From Actinomadura luzonensis (GTDB taxonomy: Bacteria > Actinomycetota > Actinomycetes > Streptosporangiales > Streptosporangiaceae): a stretch of DNA of 64,000 bases. Below, one piece after another: positions 55,370 through 64,000 of this stretch. Every line of letters begins with the position of its first letter. Position 1 is the stretch's first letter. Under the pieces are notes generated by a model. It did no database searches. It was given only the letters and a program-made list of their open reading frames with translations, and was not told the origin of the DNA. Location: contig NZ_JAKRKC020000002.1 of assembly GCF_022664455.2 (NCBI RefSeq), positions 1,054,001 through 1,118,000 of the forward strand, read 5' to 3'. Made by a program: the position numbers and the translations under genes.

Positions 55370-56127
55370 TGAACGGCCTGCCGTACCTGTCGGCCGGTGC
55401 GGGAGCACCCTTGGTCGTCCTGCTCTACACCCCGCAAGCGGCCAACCCGACGGGCCTGGCACGCTGGTCCACGATGCGGATGGTGCGACCGTTCACCAAA
55501 CACTTCACCGTCTATGTCGTCAACCGGCCACCCGGGCTGCCGTCAACCACGACGATGGCCGACCTCGCCGCCCTCTACGCGCAAGCGATCAAAGCCACCT
55601 TCGAGGGTCCGGTGAACATCCTGGCCATCTCCACCGGTGGCTCCATCGCCCTGCAACTTGCCGCCGACCATCCCGGCCTGGTCGACCGCCTGGTCCTGGG
55701 GGGCACGGCCTGCGCTCTCGGCCCTGTCGGCAAGCGAGCCCAACGTAACTACATCGAACGCGCACGCCAAGGCAGGCGGCCCAGTCCCGCCCTGGCCGAG
55801 ATCGTTACCGGATCAGCGATCGGCCAGAGACTGCTCCGATGCCTGCTGTGGCTGTCGGACAGCGGCCACAAGGACCACAGCGACGCCGTCACCGTGCTGA
55901 ACGCCGAAGACGGCTTCGACCTGCGCGGTCGGCTGCACGACATCAAGGCGGCCACGCTGCTGATCCAGGGTGGTAAGGACCTCGTCTACCCGCTGGAACT
56001 GGCCCGGTACACGGTCGAGGGCATCCCCGACGCCCAACTCCTCGTCTACCCAGGCCGCAGCCACAGCGGCACATTCACCGATAAGCGCTTCACCTCCGAC
56101 GCACTGGCCTTCCTGACAGACGCGTGA
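55366..56127 (+). CDS. Alpha/beta hydrolase
   Basis: 253 residues, cytoplasmic. The fold is indicated by PLVVLLYTPQAANP, the nucleophile elbow ILAISTGGSIAL (Ser in A-I-S-T-G), GGKDLVYPLELA (Asp) and YPGRSHSGTF (His). The region VYVVNRPPGLPSTTTMADLAALYAQAIK is typical of small esterase/haloperoxidase-like enzymes. Substrate unknown; the co-transcribed TetR suggests a response to a foreign compound. The downstream 540 bp (56128-56667) contain no recognisable gene. Confidence 0.88.
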   Translation: MMNGLPYLSAGAGAPLVVLLYTPQAANPTGLARWSTMRMVRPFTKHFTVYVVNRPPGLPSTTTMADLAALYAQAIKATFEGPVNILAISTGGSIALQLAADHPGLVDRLVLGGTACALGPVGKRAQRNYIERARQGRRPSPALAEIVTGSAIGQRLLRCLLWLSDSGHKDHSDAVTVLNAEDGFDLRGRLHDIKAATLLIQGGKDLVYPLELARYTVEGIPDAQLLVYPGRSHSGTFTDKRFTSDALAFLTDA

Positions 56128-56667
56128 TCAAACTCAGCGGCCGCCTGGGTGCGCCGGATACATCATCCACACCGGCGCAACCAAGTCGCCTGGCGACCGG
56201 CATGAGCGCCTGCGCCGAAAAGTCGGCCGACCTGCGCGACGGGCACGCCACCCTCGCTTAGGCAGCCGGCGCCTTCCTGACCACCCCACACACGGCCGCC
56301 CCCAACACCCACTGCCCTGCACCCGCCTTGGCCGCGATCGGCTGCTGGTCGAGATCGCCGATGTCAAGATCGGCCAAGTGCTCGCCGAGCTGTGGGGCAA
56401 GCGCGCCGCCGACGTAGAACCGCAGCCGCACTGCCGTCGCCTCCTGGCTGATCAAGTGCCGCGTCAAGAGGCATTGAGCGCGCCGTCGGGTCGGGCCGAC
56501 GCAGAACGCCGTGAGGAAACTGCCGCCGAGACAGCGCGGTCGCCAAGCGGTCCCTGCGATGAGGCCTCGAGAGAACAGCTCCCGCCTCATTCGGCTGGTG
56601 GTGATAGCGGGGACTACCGGTGCCGGAGGAGCCGGTGCGCACCCGGCGACCATGGCGGACGGACGGG
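56128..56667. other. 540-bp stretch with no recognisable gene
   Basis: Short frames on both strands show no family features and no ribosome sites. A minus-strand frame ending at 56258 reads FYVGGALAPQLGEHLADLDIG and may be a fragment of a lost gene, but I cannot name it. The segment lies between the mobile-element remains and the core-like SRPBCC gene and could be the outer edge of the insertion. Confidence 0.4.
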
Positions 56668-57087
56668 TCAGGAGGCGTCGTCGACGCGCCGGCCCACCTC
56701 GTCGGCCAGCCGGTCGAGGGAGCGGTCGAGCAGCTCGCGGACCTCGTCGGCCCGCTCGCCCGAGCCGGGCTCGTCCAGCAGCGAGATGTGGACGGTGACC
56801 TCGCTCGTGCCGCTCGCCGAGTCGGACACCTGGAGCCAGCCGGCGTAGTCGGGGTGGTCGCGCCCGCCCCACTCCACCCGCAGCTGGTCCTCCTGGGCGC
56901 GGAACAGCCCCTCGTGGCTGCCGTCGCCGGGCACCAGGTCGCCCTCGGCCTCCACCTTGTCGGGGCCGGCGTCGGAGACGTGCAGGCCCTGCGGCAGCCA
57001 GCGGTCCATCACGGTCACGTCGGAGGCGACGCCGAACACGAGCGTGCTGTCGGCCGGCATGCCCCGAGTTGCTTCGAATTCCGCCAT
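56668..57087 (-). CDS. SRPBCC superfamily protein
   Basis: 139 residues, START/polyketide-cyclase-like fold: STLVFGVASDVTVMDRWLPQGLHVSDAGPDKVEAEGDLV, then GRDHPDYAGWLQVSDSASGTSEVTVHISLLDEP and a C-terminal helix ERADEVRELLDRSLDRLADEV. Such proteins hold hydrophobic ligands; no ligand is known. ATG preceded by GGGGGG. Divergent from the Wadjet operon, with a 139-bp shared promoter region in which I see no sure boxes. Confidence 0.82.
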   Translation of the reverse strand: MAEFEATRGMPADSTLVFGVASDVTVMDRWLPQGLHVSDAGPDKVEAEGDLVPGDGSHEGLFRAQEDQLRVEWGGRDHPDYAGWLQVSDSASGTSEVTVHISLLDEPGSGERADEVRELLDRSLDRLADEVGRRVDDAS

Positions 57088-57226
57088 TTCGACCCCCCGA
57101 TGCTGGTGACTGGGCTGCTTCCAATGTGCCGCCGTACCCGTGTGATCTGCTCGCAAACCGCGGCCTCCCGGCGCGGGTTCCCCGCTACGGTGGCGTGGGT
57201 CGGAGTTACCCGGGAGGGGGTGGGCG

Positions 57227-58879
57227 ATGGCTGAGCCGCCATGGGCGCCGGCCGAGCTGTTCCGGTTCGCCGCGTTGGAGCGGGCGGACCTGCACAGCGC
57301 GATCCTGCGCGCCTTCGCCGAGTCCGCCGCCCGCCTCGAACCGCCCCTCACGGCCGCCGGCCTCCACGCCCGCCTCCCGGCCGCGGGGGAGCGCGACCTC
57401 GGCGCGGCCCTCCGCCGGCTCACCACGTGGGGGCTGCTCGAGGTCGTCCCCGACCCGGCCGGCTTCGCCACGGCCGAGGAACTGGGGCGCTCGACCTCCC
57501 GCTACGCGCTGACCGGGCGCGGCGAGGCCGCCGTCGCGGGGCTGCGGCGCGCGGCGACGGCGGCGGCGTCCCCGGGCGCCCAGGTGACGGCCGTTCTGGA
57601 CGCCATCGCCGACCGCCTCCACGAGCTCGACACCCTCCTCAGCGACCCCGACCCGGCCCGCGACCGCCGCATCCTGACGGCGGTGCGCGAGCTGGAATGC
57701 CACCTGGACGACCTCCGCGCCGCCGCCCCCCGCTGCACCGCCACCCCGCACCCCCACCTCGCCCCGCACCCCCACGCCGGCCCGCACCCCCACCCTGGCC
57801 CGCACCCCCACGCCGGCCCGCACCTCCACCCCGACGCGACGCTTGCCGCGCACCAGGCCGCCACCCTCGACCACCTCCAGGACCTCGTCACCGGCCTGGA
57901 CCGGCGCCACCACGACATCGCCCACGCCCTGGACGCCGTGGCGCGGCACGACGTGCGCGTCCTGCACGCCCGCGCCCTGGCCGCCGCCGGCCACCCGCCG
58001 CCCGCCGCCCTCGCGGCCGACCCCGCCGGCGCCTGGCTGGGGGAGCGAGCGGCGCGGTGGGAGGAACTGCGGTCCTGGTTCGCCCCCCAGGACGGCGGCG
58101 AGCCGCTGGTGCGGCGGCTCCAGGACGCGGCCCGCCAGGCCGTGACCGCGCTCCTGCGGGAGGCCGGCCGGCTCGCCGAGGCCGGGCGCCGCCCGTCGAG
58201 CCCCGCCGCCGACTTCCGCGCGCTGGCCCGCTGGTTCGCCGCCGCCCCCACCGAGGAGGACGCCCACCGCCTGTGGGACGCCGCGTTCGGGCTGGGCCCG
58301 TCCAGGCACGCGCACCTCGGCCACGCCGACGCCGAGCACGTCCCGGCCGGGGTGCCGTGGCGGGAGGCGGCGCCGGTCGAGGTGTCGGCCCTGCTCCGCT
58401 CGCGCGGGCGTACCGAGCGGATGGGCCGCACCGGCCGCGTCCGCGACGTGTCGGCCCTGCGCGCCGAGCGCCGCGCCCGCGCCGCCCGGGAACGAGCCGC
58501 GCTCGAAGCCGCCTGGTCCTCCCTGACCACCACCCCGGCCGACCTCGACGCCTCCCTCCCCGGAGGCCGCGCGATGCGGCTGTCGCAGCTCGGCGAGCTG
58601 GACCGCGACACCCTGGCCCGCCTGCTCGACCTCCTCGGACGAGCCCTCGCCCAGCCCCGCGACCCCGCCGGCCTCCGCCGCGCCGCGACCTCCGACGGCC
58701 GCGCCGAGATCGTCCTGCGCGACCCGGAGGACGGCGCGGTGACGCGGCTCCGCACGTCCGAGGGCTGGCTCCGCGCCCCCGACTACCTCATCGGCCTCCG
58801 GCCGGCCCCCGGCCACGCCCGTCCAGGACCGGCGGCGGATGGCAGGGCGGCGGATGGCAGGGCGGCGGTGGGCCGATGA
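57227..58879 (+). CDS. jetA: Wadjet defence protein JetA (TIGR02677/DUF2397 family)
   Basis: 550 residues. Recognised by its position and by the family features: FRFAALERADLHSAILRAFAESAARLEPPLTAAGLHARL, a winged-helix part with LTTWGLLEVV and TSRYALTGRGEAAV, and a long helical middle. JetA is the kleisin-like subunit that bridges the SMC-like JetC heads in a complex that recognises and cuts circular plasmids. Unusual are a His-Pro repeat (residues ~174-203) and a C-terminal repeat AADGR that runs into the stop. GGAGGGG lies 8 nt before the ATG. ATGA overlap with jetB. Confidence 0.88.
   Translation: MAEPPWAPAELFRFAALERADLHSAILRAFAESAARLEPPLTAAGLHARLPAAGERDLGAALRRLTTWGLLEVVPDPAGFATAEELGRSTSRYALTGRGEAAVAGLRRAATAAASPGAQVTAVLDAIADRLHELDTLLSDPDPARDRRILTAVRELECHLDDLRAAAPRCTATPHPHLAPHPHAGPHPHPGPHPHAGPHLHPDATLAAHQAATLDHLQDLVTGLDRRHHDIAHALDAVARHDVRVLHARALAAAGHPPPAALAADPAGAWLGERAARWEELRSWFAPQDGGEPLVRRLQDAARQAVTALLREAGRLAEAGRRPSSPAADFRALARWFAAAPTEEDAHRLWDAAFGLGPSRHAHLGHADAEHVPAGVPWREAAPVEVSALLRSRGRTERMGRTGRVRDVSALRAERRARAARERAALEAAWSSLTTTPADLDASLPGGRAMRLSQLGELDRDTLARLLDLLGRALAQPRDPAGLRRAATSDGRAEIVLRDPEDGAVTRLRTSEGWLRAPDYLIGLRPAPGHARPGPAADGRAADGRAAVGR
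57746..57835. repeat. 18-bp repeat in jetA encoding a His-Pro-rich linker
   Basis: Five in-frame units of the type CCGCACCCCCACGCCGGC, producing alternating HPHAGP-like hexapeptides. It is inserted in the helical middle of JetA, where a flexible, possibly metal-binding linker is unexpected. Confidence 0.8.
58832..58879. repeat. 15-bp repeat running into the jetA stop
   Basis: GCGGCGGATGGCAGG at 58832-58846 and 58847-58861, then a diverged unit that contains the jetA stop and the jetB start. Confidence 0.75.
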
Positions 58880-60093
58880 GCAGCCGTGCCAACCAGCTCG
58901 CCCGGGCCGAGAAGGAGGAGATCGCCCGCGCCGTCCGGGCGCTGCTCGCCCGCCCGCTGGTGGCCCGGCGGTCCGACCCGGCCGCGTTCGACCTGGTCAG
59001 GAAGCGGCGCGGGCCGCTCGTCCAGTGGTTCGACTACTTCTGCGGCTGGCGGCTGGTCGTCGAGCCCCGGCAGGGCTACGCCCGGCTCGTGAAGGTCGCC
59101 GCCCGCGCCGACGCCACCCGCCCGGCCCGCCGCCCGCGCGGGGCCCCGTTCGACCGCCGCCGCTACACGCTGCTGTGCCTGTGCGCGGCCGAGCTGCTCG
59201 CCGTGCCGGTCACCACGATCGGCGACCTGATGCGGCGGGTGACGCAGGCCGCCGCCGTCGAGCCCGGCGTGCCCGCGTTCGACCCGGCCCGGGGGGACGA
59301 GCGAGCGGCGTTCGCCGACGCGCTGAAGCTCCTGGAGCACTACGGCGCCCTCACCCCCGCGACGGACTCCCCGCCCGGCGGCGAGGACGCCCCGGTCCTC
59401 TACCACGTGGACACCACCCTGCTGATCCGCCTGCTCGCCACCCCCACCCCGCCCTCCCGCAGCCTCACCCCCTCCTGCCCCGCCCCCTCCTGGCCCGCCG
59501 CCTCCTGCCCTGTCCCCACCTGGCCCGACCTCGCCGCGCTCCTCACCGAGCCCCGCCACGGCGGTGACGACCCGACCCCGACCCAGGCCACCCTCCGGGC
59601 CCGCCATACCCTCCTCCGCCGCCTCCTTGACGAGCCCGTCGTCTACCGCGACGAGCTGACCCCCGAGCAGTCGGCCTACGCCGCCTCCTCCGCCGGCCGC
59701 CGCACGATCCGCCGCGCCGCCGAGGAGGCCGGCCTCGTCCTGGAGGAACGCGCGGAGGGCTTCCTGCTCGTCGACCCCGACGGCACCGCCACGGACACCC
59801 GGTTCCCCGACGACGGCAGCCCCGCCAAGGTCGCCGCCCTGCTCCTGCTCGACCCGCTCCTCACGGCCGGCCCGCTCACCACGGCGCGGCTGGAGGAGGA
59901 GGCCGCCGGCCTGCTGGGCCGCTTCCCCCGATGGGCCAGGTCGTACCGGTCCGACGACGGGGCGGCCCGCCTCGCCGCCGACGCGCTCGAGGTGCTGGCG
60001 CTGTTCGGGCTGGCCCGCCGTACGGGCGACCGGGTCGCCGCGCTGCCCGCCGCCGCCCGCTACCGGGTCGCCGACCTCGTGGAGGACGCATGA
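58876..60093 (+). CDS. jetB: Wadjet defence protein JetB (TIGR02678/DUF2398 family)
   Basis: 405 residues; ATG overlaps the jetA stop. Family features: KEEIARAVRALLARPLVARRSDPAAFDLVRKRRGPLVQWFDYFCGWRLVV, FDRRRYTLLCLCAAELLAVPVTTIGDLMRR, EPVVYRDELTPEQSAYAASS and TRFPDDGSPAKVAALLLLDPL. JetB is the winged-helix (KITE-like) partner that binds the kleisin. A Pro/Ser/Thr-rich insert (~195-217, TPPSRSLTPSCPAPSWPAAS) interrupts the middle. Overlap with jetC is again ATGA. Confidence 0.88.
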   Translation: MSSRANQLARAEKEEIARAVRALLARPLVARRSDPAAFDLVRKRRGPLVQWFDYFCGWRLVVEPRQGYARLVKVAARADATRPARRPRGAPFDRRRYTLLCLCAAELLAVPVTTIGDLMRRVTQAAAVEPGVPAFDPARGDERAAFADALKLLEHYGALTPATDSPPGGEDAPVLYHVDTTLLIRLLATPTPPSRSLTPSCPAPSWPAASCPVPTWPDLAALLTEPRHGGDDPTPTQATLRARHTLLRRLLDEPVVYRDELTPEQSAYAASSAGRRTIRRAAEEAGLVLEERAEGFLLVDPDGTATDTRFPDDGSPAKVAALLLLDPLLTAGPLTTARLEEEAAGLLGRFPRWARSYRSDDGAARLAADALEVLALFGLARRTGDRVAALPAAARYRVADLVEDA

Positions 60094-63000
60094 CCGTCAC
60101 CGACCTGACCACGGCGCGCACCGCGCCCGCCGGGCGGCCCCGCTGGACGCCGACGCGGGCCGGCATCCTCAACGTCTGGCGTTACTACGACGAGGTGTTC
60201 GAGTTCCACCGGGGCCGGCTGCTGCTGCGCGGCCCCAACGGCAGCGGCAAGTCCAAGGTGCTGGAGCTGCTGCTGCCGTACGTGCTGGACGCCAGCCTCA
60301 AGCCGAGCCGGCTGTCCACGTTCGGCGGCACCGAGCGGACCATGCACTGGAACCTCATGGGCGACGGCGCGAGCGGCGTCACCCGGGTCGGGTACGTGTG
60401 GCTGGAGTTCCAGCACGCCGACGGCCGCTGGTTCACCTGCGGAGCCCGCCTCCAGGCCACCGTCCACACGAAGAACGTCACCGCCGCCTACTTCACCCTC
60501 ACCGGGACGCGCGTCGGCGTGCCGGACGGCCTCCGCCTCACCGGCGACGCCGGCCAGCCGCTCACCCGGGCCCAGCTCGCGGAGGCGCTGCGCGGGACGG
60601 GAACGGTCCACGACTCCCCGGAGGCGTACCGCGACGTCGTGCGCCGGACCCTCTACCCAGGGCTGAACGAGCAGCGCTACGACTGCCTCCTCACCGCGTT
60701 GCGCCAGCTCCGCACCCCCAAGCTGTCCGAACGCCTGGACCCCGGGCTGCTGTCCGACCTGCTGTCCAGCGCGCTGCCGCCGCTCGACGAGAACGAGGTC
60801 CACGGCGTCGCCGAAGGGTTCGAACGGCTGGACCGGCAGCGCGAGGAGCTGCGGCGGCTCGACCAGGACGTCGAGGAGGCCGACCGGCTCGCCGAGCGGC
60901 AGCGGGTCTACGCCCAGCGCGTCCTGCGCGCCTCGGCCGCCGCCGTCCGCACGGCTTCGGACGCCGGGTCGGCGGCGTCGGCCGCGGCCGGGGCCGCGCG
61001 GGCGTCCGTGCGGGAGGCGGAGGAGGACCTGCGGGCGGCGACGCTGCGGCTGGGGCAGGAGGAGGCGCAGGAACTCGCGCTCGCGGCCCAGCTCGACGGG
61101 CTCAAGGAGAGCCAGGCGTACCAGGCCGGGCACGGGCTGCACCGGCTGCGCGCGGAGGCCCGGCGCGCCCACGAGACGGCCGCCGCCCTCCGCGACCAGG
61201 CCGCGGACACGGCCCGGACGGCGGCCGCCAAGGAACAGCTCGCCCTGCGCGCCGATACGGCGGCCCGCACCGCCGCGGCCCTCGCCGACCACGCCCGCAC
61301 CGCGGCCCACCACACCGCCACCCGCGCCGGCCTCCCAACCCCGCCCACCCCTCACCAAGCCCCGCTCACCCCTCATCAAGCCCCGCCCACCCACCAGGCC
61401 CCGGCCGCTCACGGAGCCCCGCCCACCCGCCAGGCCCCGCCCGCTCACGGAGCCCCGCCCACCCGCCAGGCCTCGCCCATCCACCAGGCCCCGCCCGCTC
61501 ACGGAGCCGCGCGCGCGAACGGGGCCGCCTCGATCAACGGGGCCGCGCTCCCGATCGGGGCCGCGCCCGCCACCGGAGCGAAGCGCACCGACGCGACAAA
61601 CCCCGTCCCCGTCCCCGGCACCGCACCCGCCGACGGGGCCACGCTCGCCCCGGCCACCCCCGCCCCGCCGCCACCGGACGCGAGCACGACCGCCGCCGCC
61701 CCCACATCGCCCGCACCCGACGCCCTCACACCCGCCCGGGCCCTCCTGCGCGTCGCCGTGACCAGCCGCTCCGCCCAGATCCGCGACGTCCGAGCCGCCG
61801 CGCACGCCCACGAACGAGCCCTCGACCGGCGCACCACCGCCGAGCAGGACCGCGACCACACCCGGCAAGCCCTGGACACCGCCCACGAAGCCCGCGAACG
61901 AGCCGCCCGCCTGCGCGACGAACGCCTGCGGGACCTGGCGTCCGCCCTCGCCGAGTGGGCCGCCGGCTGCCTCCACCTCCGCCTCGACCCCGATCACCTC
62001 GCGGCCCTCGCCGATGCTCCCGTCCAGGCCGACGAGGCGGTGACCGAGGCCAGGATCGCGGCATCCGTCCGGATGGCGGCCCGCGAACAACAGCTCACCA
62101 CCCTCCGCGCGACCCTGACCAAGGAACAGGCGGCGCTGGACGCGGAACGCCGCAACCTCGACGGACAAGCGCTCGTCGAGCCTCGCCCCTCCCGCATCTC
62201 GGCATCCCGCCGCGAGGGCCGCCGCGGGATGCCGCTGTGGCGTGCGGTGGGGTTCCGTCCCGGCGTGGACACCGCCGTACAAGCCGGGGTGGAAGCCGCG
62301 CTGGAGTCGGCCGGACTGCTGGACCTGTGGCTGTACCCCGACGGCGAGGCGACGGCGGGCGAACACGATCTCTTCGCCATCGCGACGTTGCGCCCCGCGC
62401 CCGGCCAGAGCCTGGCCGACGTCCTGCTCGCCGAGCCCGGCGCTCCCGCGTCGACGGGCACCGTCCTGGCCGCCATCGCCTTCGCCCCCACCGCACCCGC
62501 CCCCACGCCCCGCGACTCAGAGCACCAGGCGGAGACGGCCCGCCCGACCGCCGGCCATCCGCCCGGGTCCACCCGCGCGTCCACCGCCGCCGACCCGGCC
62601 GAGGCTGATCGCCATCCGGCTGCAGTGGGTGCGGACGGCACCTGGCGGCTGGGCCCCGCCGCCGGCCGCTGGAGCAAGCCCGAGCCCTCCTACCTCGGCA
62701 CCGCCGCCCGCGAACGCGCCCGCCGTCGCCGGACAGCCGAGCTGGACGAGCGGCTGAGCGACGTCGCGGGTCTCGTCGCCGAGTGCGACCACCTGCTCGC
62801 CGTTCTCGCGGGCGACCGCGACACGCTGGCGACCGAGCTGCGGCGCAGACCCGGCCGCGGCCCGTACGACGAGGCGGCGCAGGCGCTCGACGCCGCCGTC
62901 GCGAAGATCGCGCTGCTGGAGGACCGGCTCCGGGCATGTGAGGAACGCCTGCGCGAGCGCGAGCGGGACGCCGTCCACTGCCGGCGCAGGCTCACCGAGC

Positions 63001-64000
63001 AGGCGGCAGCGCACGGCCTGCCCACGACCCTGCCCGCGCTGGACGCCTTGGAGGAGGCGCTGCGCGCCGCCGAGACGGCCGCCACCGTCTGGCACGAACG
63101 CCTGGCCGCCGCCCAGGCCGCCCGCGAGCGGGCCGGGCACGCCGCCGAGAGCGCCCGCGAGTACGAGAACCTGGCGGTCCGGGCGGTCGAACGGGCGGAG
63201 GAGGCCGCGGCCACGGCCGTCGTGCTCGCCGAGCGGCTGACCGCCGTCGAGTCCGCGGCCGACACCGAGCATCTGCGCGTGCTCGAACGCCTCCACGAGG
63301 CCGAGACCGCCCATCGATCCTGCCGCCGCCTCATCAGGACGATCCACGACGACATCGCCGCACTCAACGCCCGTCTGGGACGCCTCCAGAGCGAGCTCGC
63401 CGTCGCCGAGGACGCCCAAGCGGCAGCGGAGCGGGCGTACGCGACGGCCTGCGGGCGCTTCCACCACCTCACGACCGGCCACCTCCCCGCCGACGCCGGC
63501 CTGACCCTCGCCACGGCCCCCACCGCCGCCCGGGCAGCCGCGGACAGCGACAACCCGCCGAAGCAGCCGCTCCCGGGTCCGAGCCCGAGGCCAGGAGCCG
63601 AGACGCCCGCCGGCACGGTCCCAGACACGGTCCCGGATACGGTCTCAAATACGGTCCCTGACACCGTCACCATGACGGCCGCTCAGCTCAGCGCCGTCCC
63701 GTACGACGCGCATCACCTCAGGGAGGCCGAGGCGCGCCTCCAGGACGCCTTCCACCGCTCCCGCGAAGCCCTCGCCCACCGGACAGACCTGGAACTGGCC
63801 CCTGACGGCGACGTCCACCTCCTGACCGCCACGGTAGGCGGCCTGCGCACGGGGACGGTCGCGCTGGCCGAGGCGTTGCGCCGCGAGCGCGACCAGCGCA
63901 GGTCGGGCAGCACGGCGGCGGAGCGGGACCTGTTCGACCGGACGCTCGCCGGCAGCACCCGCCGCCACCTGGCCGAGCGCATCAGGCAGGCGAGCGCCCT
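60090..64000 (+). CDS. jetC: Wadjet SMC-like ATPase JetC (TIGR02680 family), C-terminus beyond the window
   Basis: 1303 codons to the window edge, still open. Walker A GPNGSGKSKVLELLLPYVLD lies near residues 48-67, followed by GGTERTMHWNLMGD and GYVWLEFQHAD of the head, then long Ala/Arg/Glu coiled coils (~240-415). Residues ~417-550 are a low-complexity insert of HQAPPAHGAPPT-like repeats, after which coiled coil and a hinge-like domain (RRGMPLWRAVGFRPGVDTAVQAGVEAALESAGLLDLWLYPDG, ~710-760) follow. A second insert has TVPDTVPDTV repeats (~1170-1190). The signature and Walker B motifs and jetD should lie past 64000. JetC extrudes DNA loops so that JetD can cut small circles. Confidence 0.9.
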   Translation, partial: MTVTDLTTARTAPAGRPRWTPTRAGILNVWRYYDEVFEFHRGRLLLRGPNGSGKSKVLELLLPYVLDASLKPSRLSTFGGTERTMHWNLMGDGASGVTRVGYVWLEFQHADGRWFTCGARLQATVHTKNVTAAYFTLTGTRVGVPDGLRLTGDAGQPLTRAQLAEALRGTGTVHDSPEAYRDVVRRTLYPGLNEQRYDCLLTALRQLRTPKLSERLDPGLLSDLLSSALPPLDENEVHGVAEGFERLDRQREELRRLDQDVEEADRLAERQRVYAQRVLRASAAAVRTASDAGSAASAAAGAARASVREAEEDLRAATLRLGQEEAQELALAAQLDGLKESQAYQAGHGLHRLRAEARRAHETAAALRDQAADTARTAAAKEQLALRADTAARTAAALADHARTAAHHTATRAGLPTPPTPHQAPLTPHQAPPTHQAPAAHGAPPTRQAPPAHGAPPTRQASPIHQAPPAHGAARANGAASINGAALPIGAAPATGAKRTDATNPVPVPGTAPADGATLAPATPAPPPPDASTTAAAPTSPAPDALTPARALLRVAVTSRSAQIRDVRAAAHAHERALDRRTTAEQDRDHTRQALDTAHEARERAARLRDERLRDLASALAEWAAGCLHLRLDPDHLAALADAPVQADEAVTEARIAASVRMAAREQQLTTLRATLTKEQAALDAERRNLDGQALVEPRPSRISASRREGRRGMPLWRAVGFRPGVDTAVQAGVEAALESAGLLDLWLYPDGEATAGEHDLFAIATLRPAPGQSLADVLLAEPGAPASTGTVLAAIAFAPTAPAPTPRDSEHQAETARPTAGHPPGSTRASTAADPAEADRHPAAVGADGTWRLGPAAGRWSKPEPSYLGTAARERARRRRTAELDERLSDVAGLVAECDHLLAVLAGDRDTLATELRRRPGRGPYDEAAQALDAAVAKIALLEDRLRACEERLRERERDAVHCRRRLTEQAAAHGLPTTLPALDALEEALRAAETAATVWHERLAAAQAARERAGHAAESAREYENLAVRAVERAEEAAATAVVLAERLTAVESAADTEHLRVLERLHEAETAHRSCRRLIRTIHDDIAALNARLGRLQSELAVAEDAQAAAERAYATACGRFHHLTTGHLPADAGLTLATAPTAARAAADSDNPPKQPLPGPSPRPGAETPAGTVPDTVPDTVSNTVPDTVTMTAAQLSAVPYDAHHLREAEARLQDAFHRSREALAHRTDLELAPDGDVHLLTATVGGLRTGTVALAEALRRERDQRRSGSTAAERDLFDRTLAGSTRRHLAERIRQASA
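61355..61510. repeat. 36-bp type repeat in the jetC insert
   Basis: Units of the kind CAGGCCCCGCCCGCTCACGG AGCCCCGCCCACCCGC recur two to three times with shortened variants, encoding QAPPAHGAPPTR-like sequence within the SMC coiled coil. A 12-bp series encoding PDTV repeats lies at 63616-63672. Confidence 0.7.

Noticed and set aside
56258..57124. 288-codon minus-strand frame after the hydrolase
   Set aside because: Most of it overlaps the SRPBCC gene in another frame; the remainder has no recognisable motif. At best the last ~60 codons are a fragment of a lost gene.

Overview
The window is very GC-rich chromosomal DNA with dense genes, many ATGA/GTGA start-stop overlaps, frequent GTG and TTG starts, and several starts that look leaderless. 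Together with SpoIIE/STAS sigma-regulation proteins, a MshC-like cysteine ligase start, twin-arginine lipoproteins and an ABC sugar importer with no local ATPase, this points to a filamentous actinomycete, probably near Streptosporangiales. The genus is inference. No tRNA, rRNA or CRISPR array was seen.

Layout. 1-2.6 kb (all minus): start of a cysteine ligase/cysteinyl-tRNA-synthetase-like gene, OsmC peroxidase, a STAS protein and an SLC13/ArsB-type permease. 2.7-11.7 kb: an unknown protein, a LacI regulator, a coupled secreted GH3 glycosidase and carboxylesterase with a divergent IclR regulator, an aldo/keto reductase and a PhyH-type dioxygenase. 11.7-18.2 kb: a two-gene signalling operon, a giant HAMP-repeat hybrid histidine kinase followed by a SpoIIE phosphatase. 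18.2-24.6 kb: a sugar operon (lipoprotein, two permeases, GH2 glycosidase) facing a LacI repressor across two identical operator palindromes. 24.6-28.1 kb: a STAS antagonist, a DHA2 drug exporter behind a near-perfect TetR-type palindrome, a TetR, and a MerR gene with a 19-bp-spacer promoter. 28.2-32.7 kb: CBS protein, TrkA/TrkH potassium uptake, DUF3140 and DUF2945 proteins, epoxide hydrolase. 32.7-38.9 kb: WYL regulator, NADAR protein, RecD2 helicase, erythromycin-esterase-like protein, acetate kinase. 39.0-42.5 kb: three-subunit PaoABC-like molybdenum aldehyde oxidase. 42.6-49.6 kb: DUF6328 membrane protein and a six-gene Mrp Na+/H+ antiporter operon. 49.7-52.1 kb: secreted TAP-like peptidase, a conserved small protein, a small P-loop kinase. 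52.2-56.7 kb: decayed tyrosine-recombinase module plus a TetR/hydrolase pair. 56.7-64.0 kb: an SRPBCC protein and a Wadjet plasmid-defence operon (jetA, jetB, jetC), cut by the window end before jetD.

Themes. (1) Monovalent ion homeostasis: Mrp, Trk and an SLC13/NhaD-like permease. The Trk and SLC13 genes, and a STAS gene, share a near-identical 24-nt element 34-64 nt upstream of the start. (2) Polysaccharide use under LacI and IclR control. (3) A defence/mobility corner: Wadjet beside the wreck of a recombinase element. (4) Short tandem repeats concentrated at gene ends, in several cases with the stop codon inside the repeat unit. Themes 1 and 4 are the observations I would follow up first.
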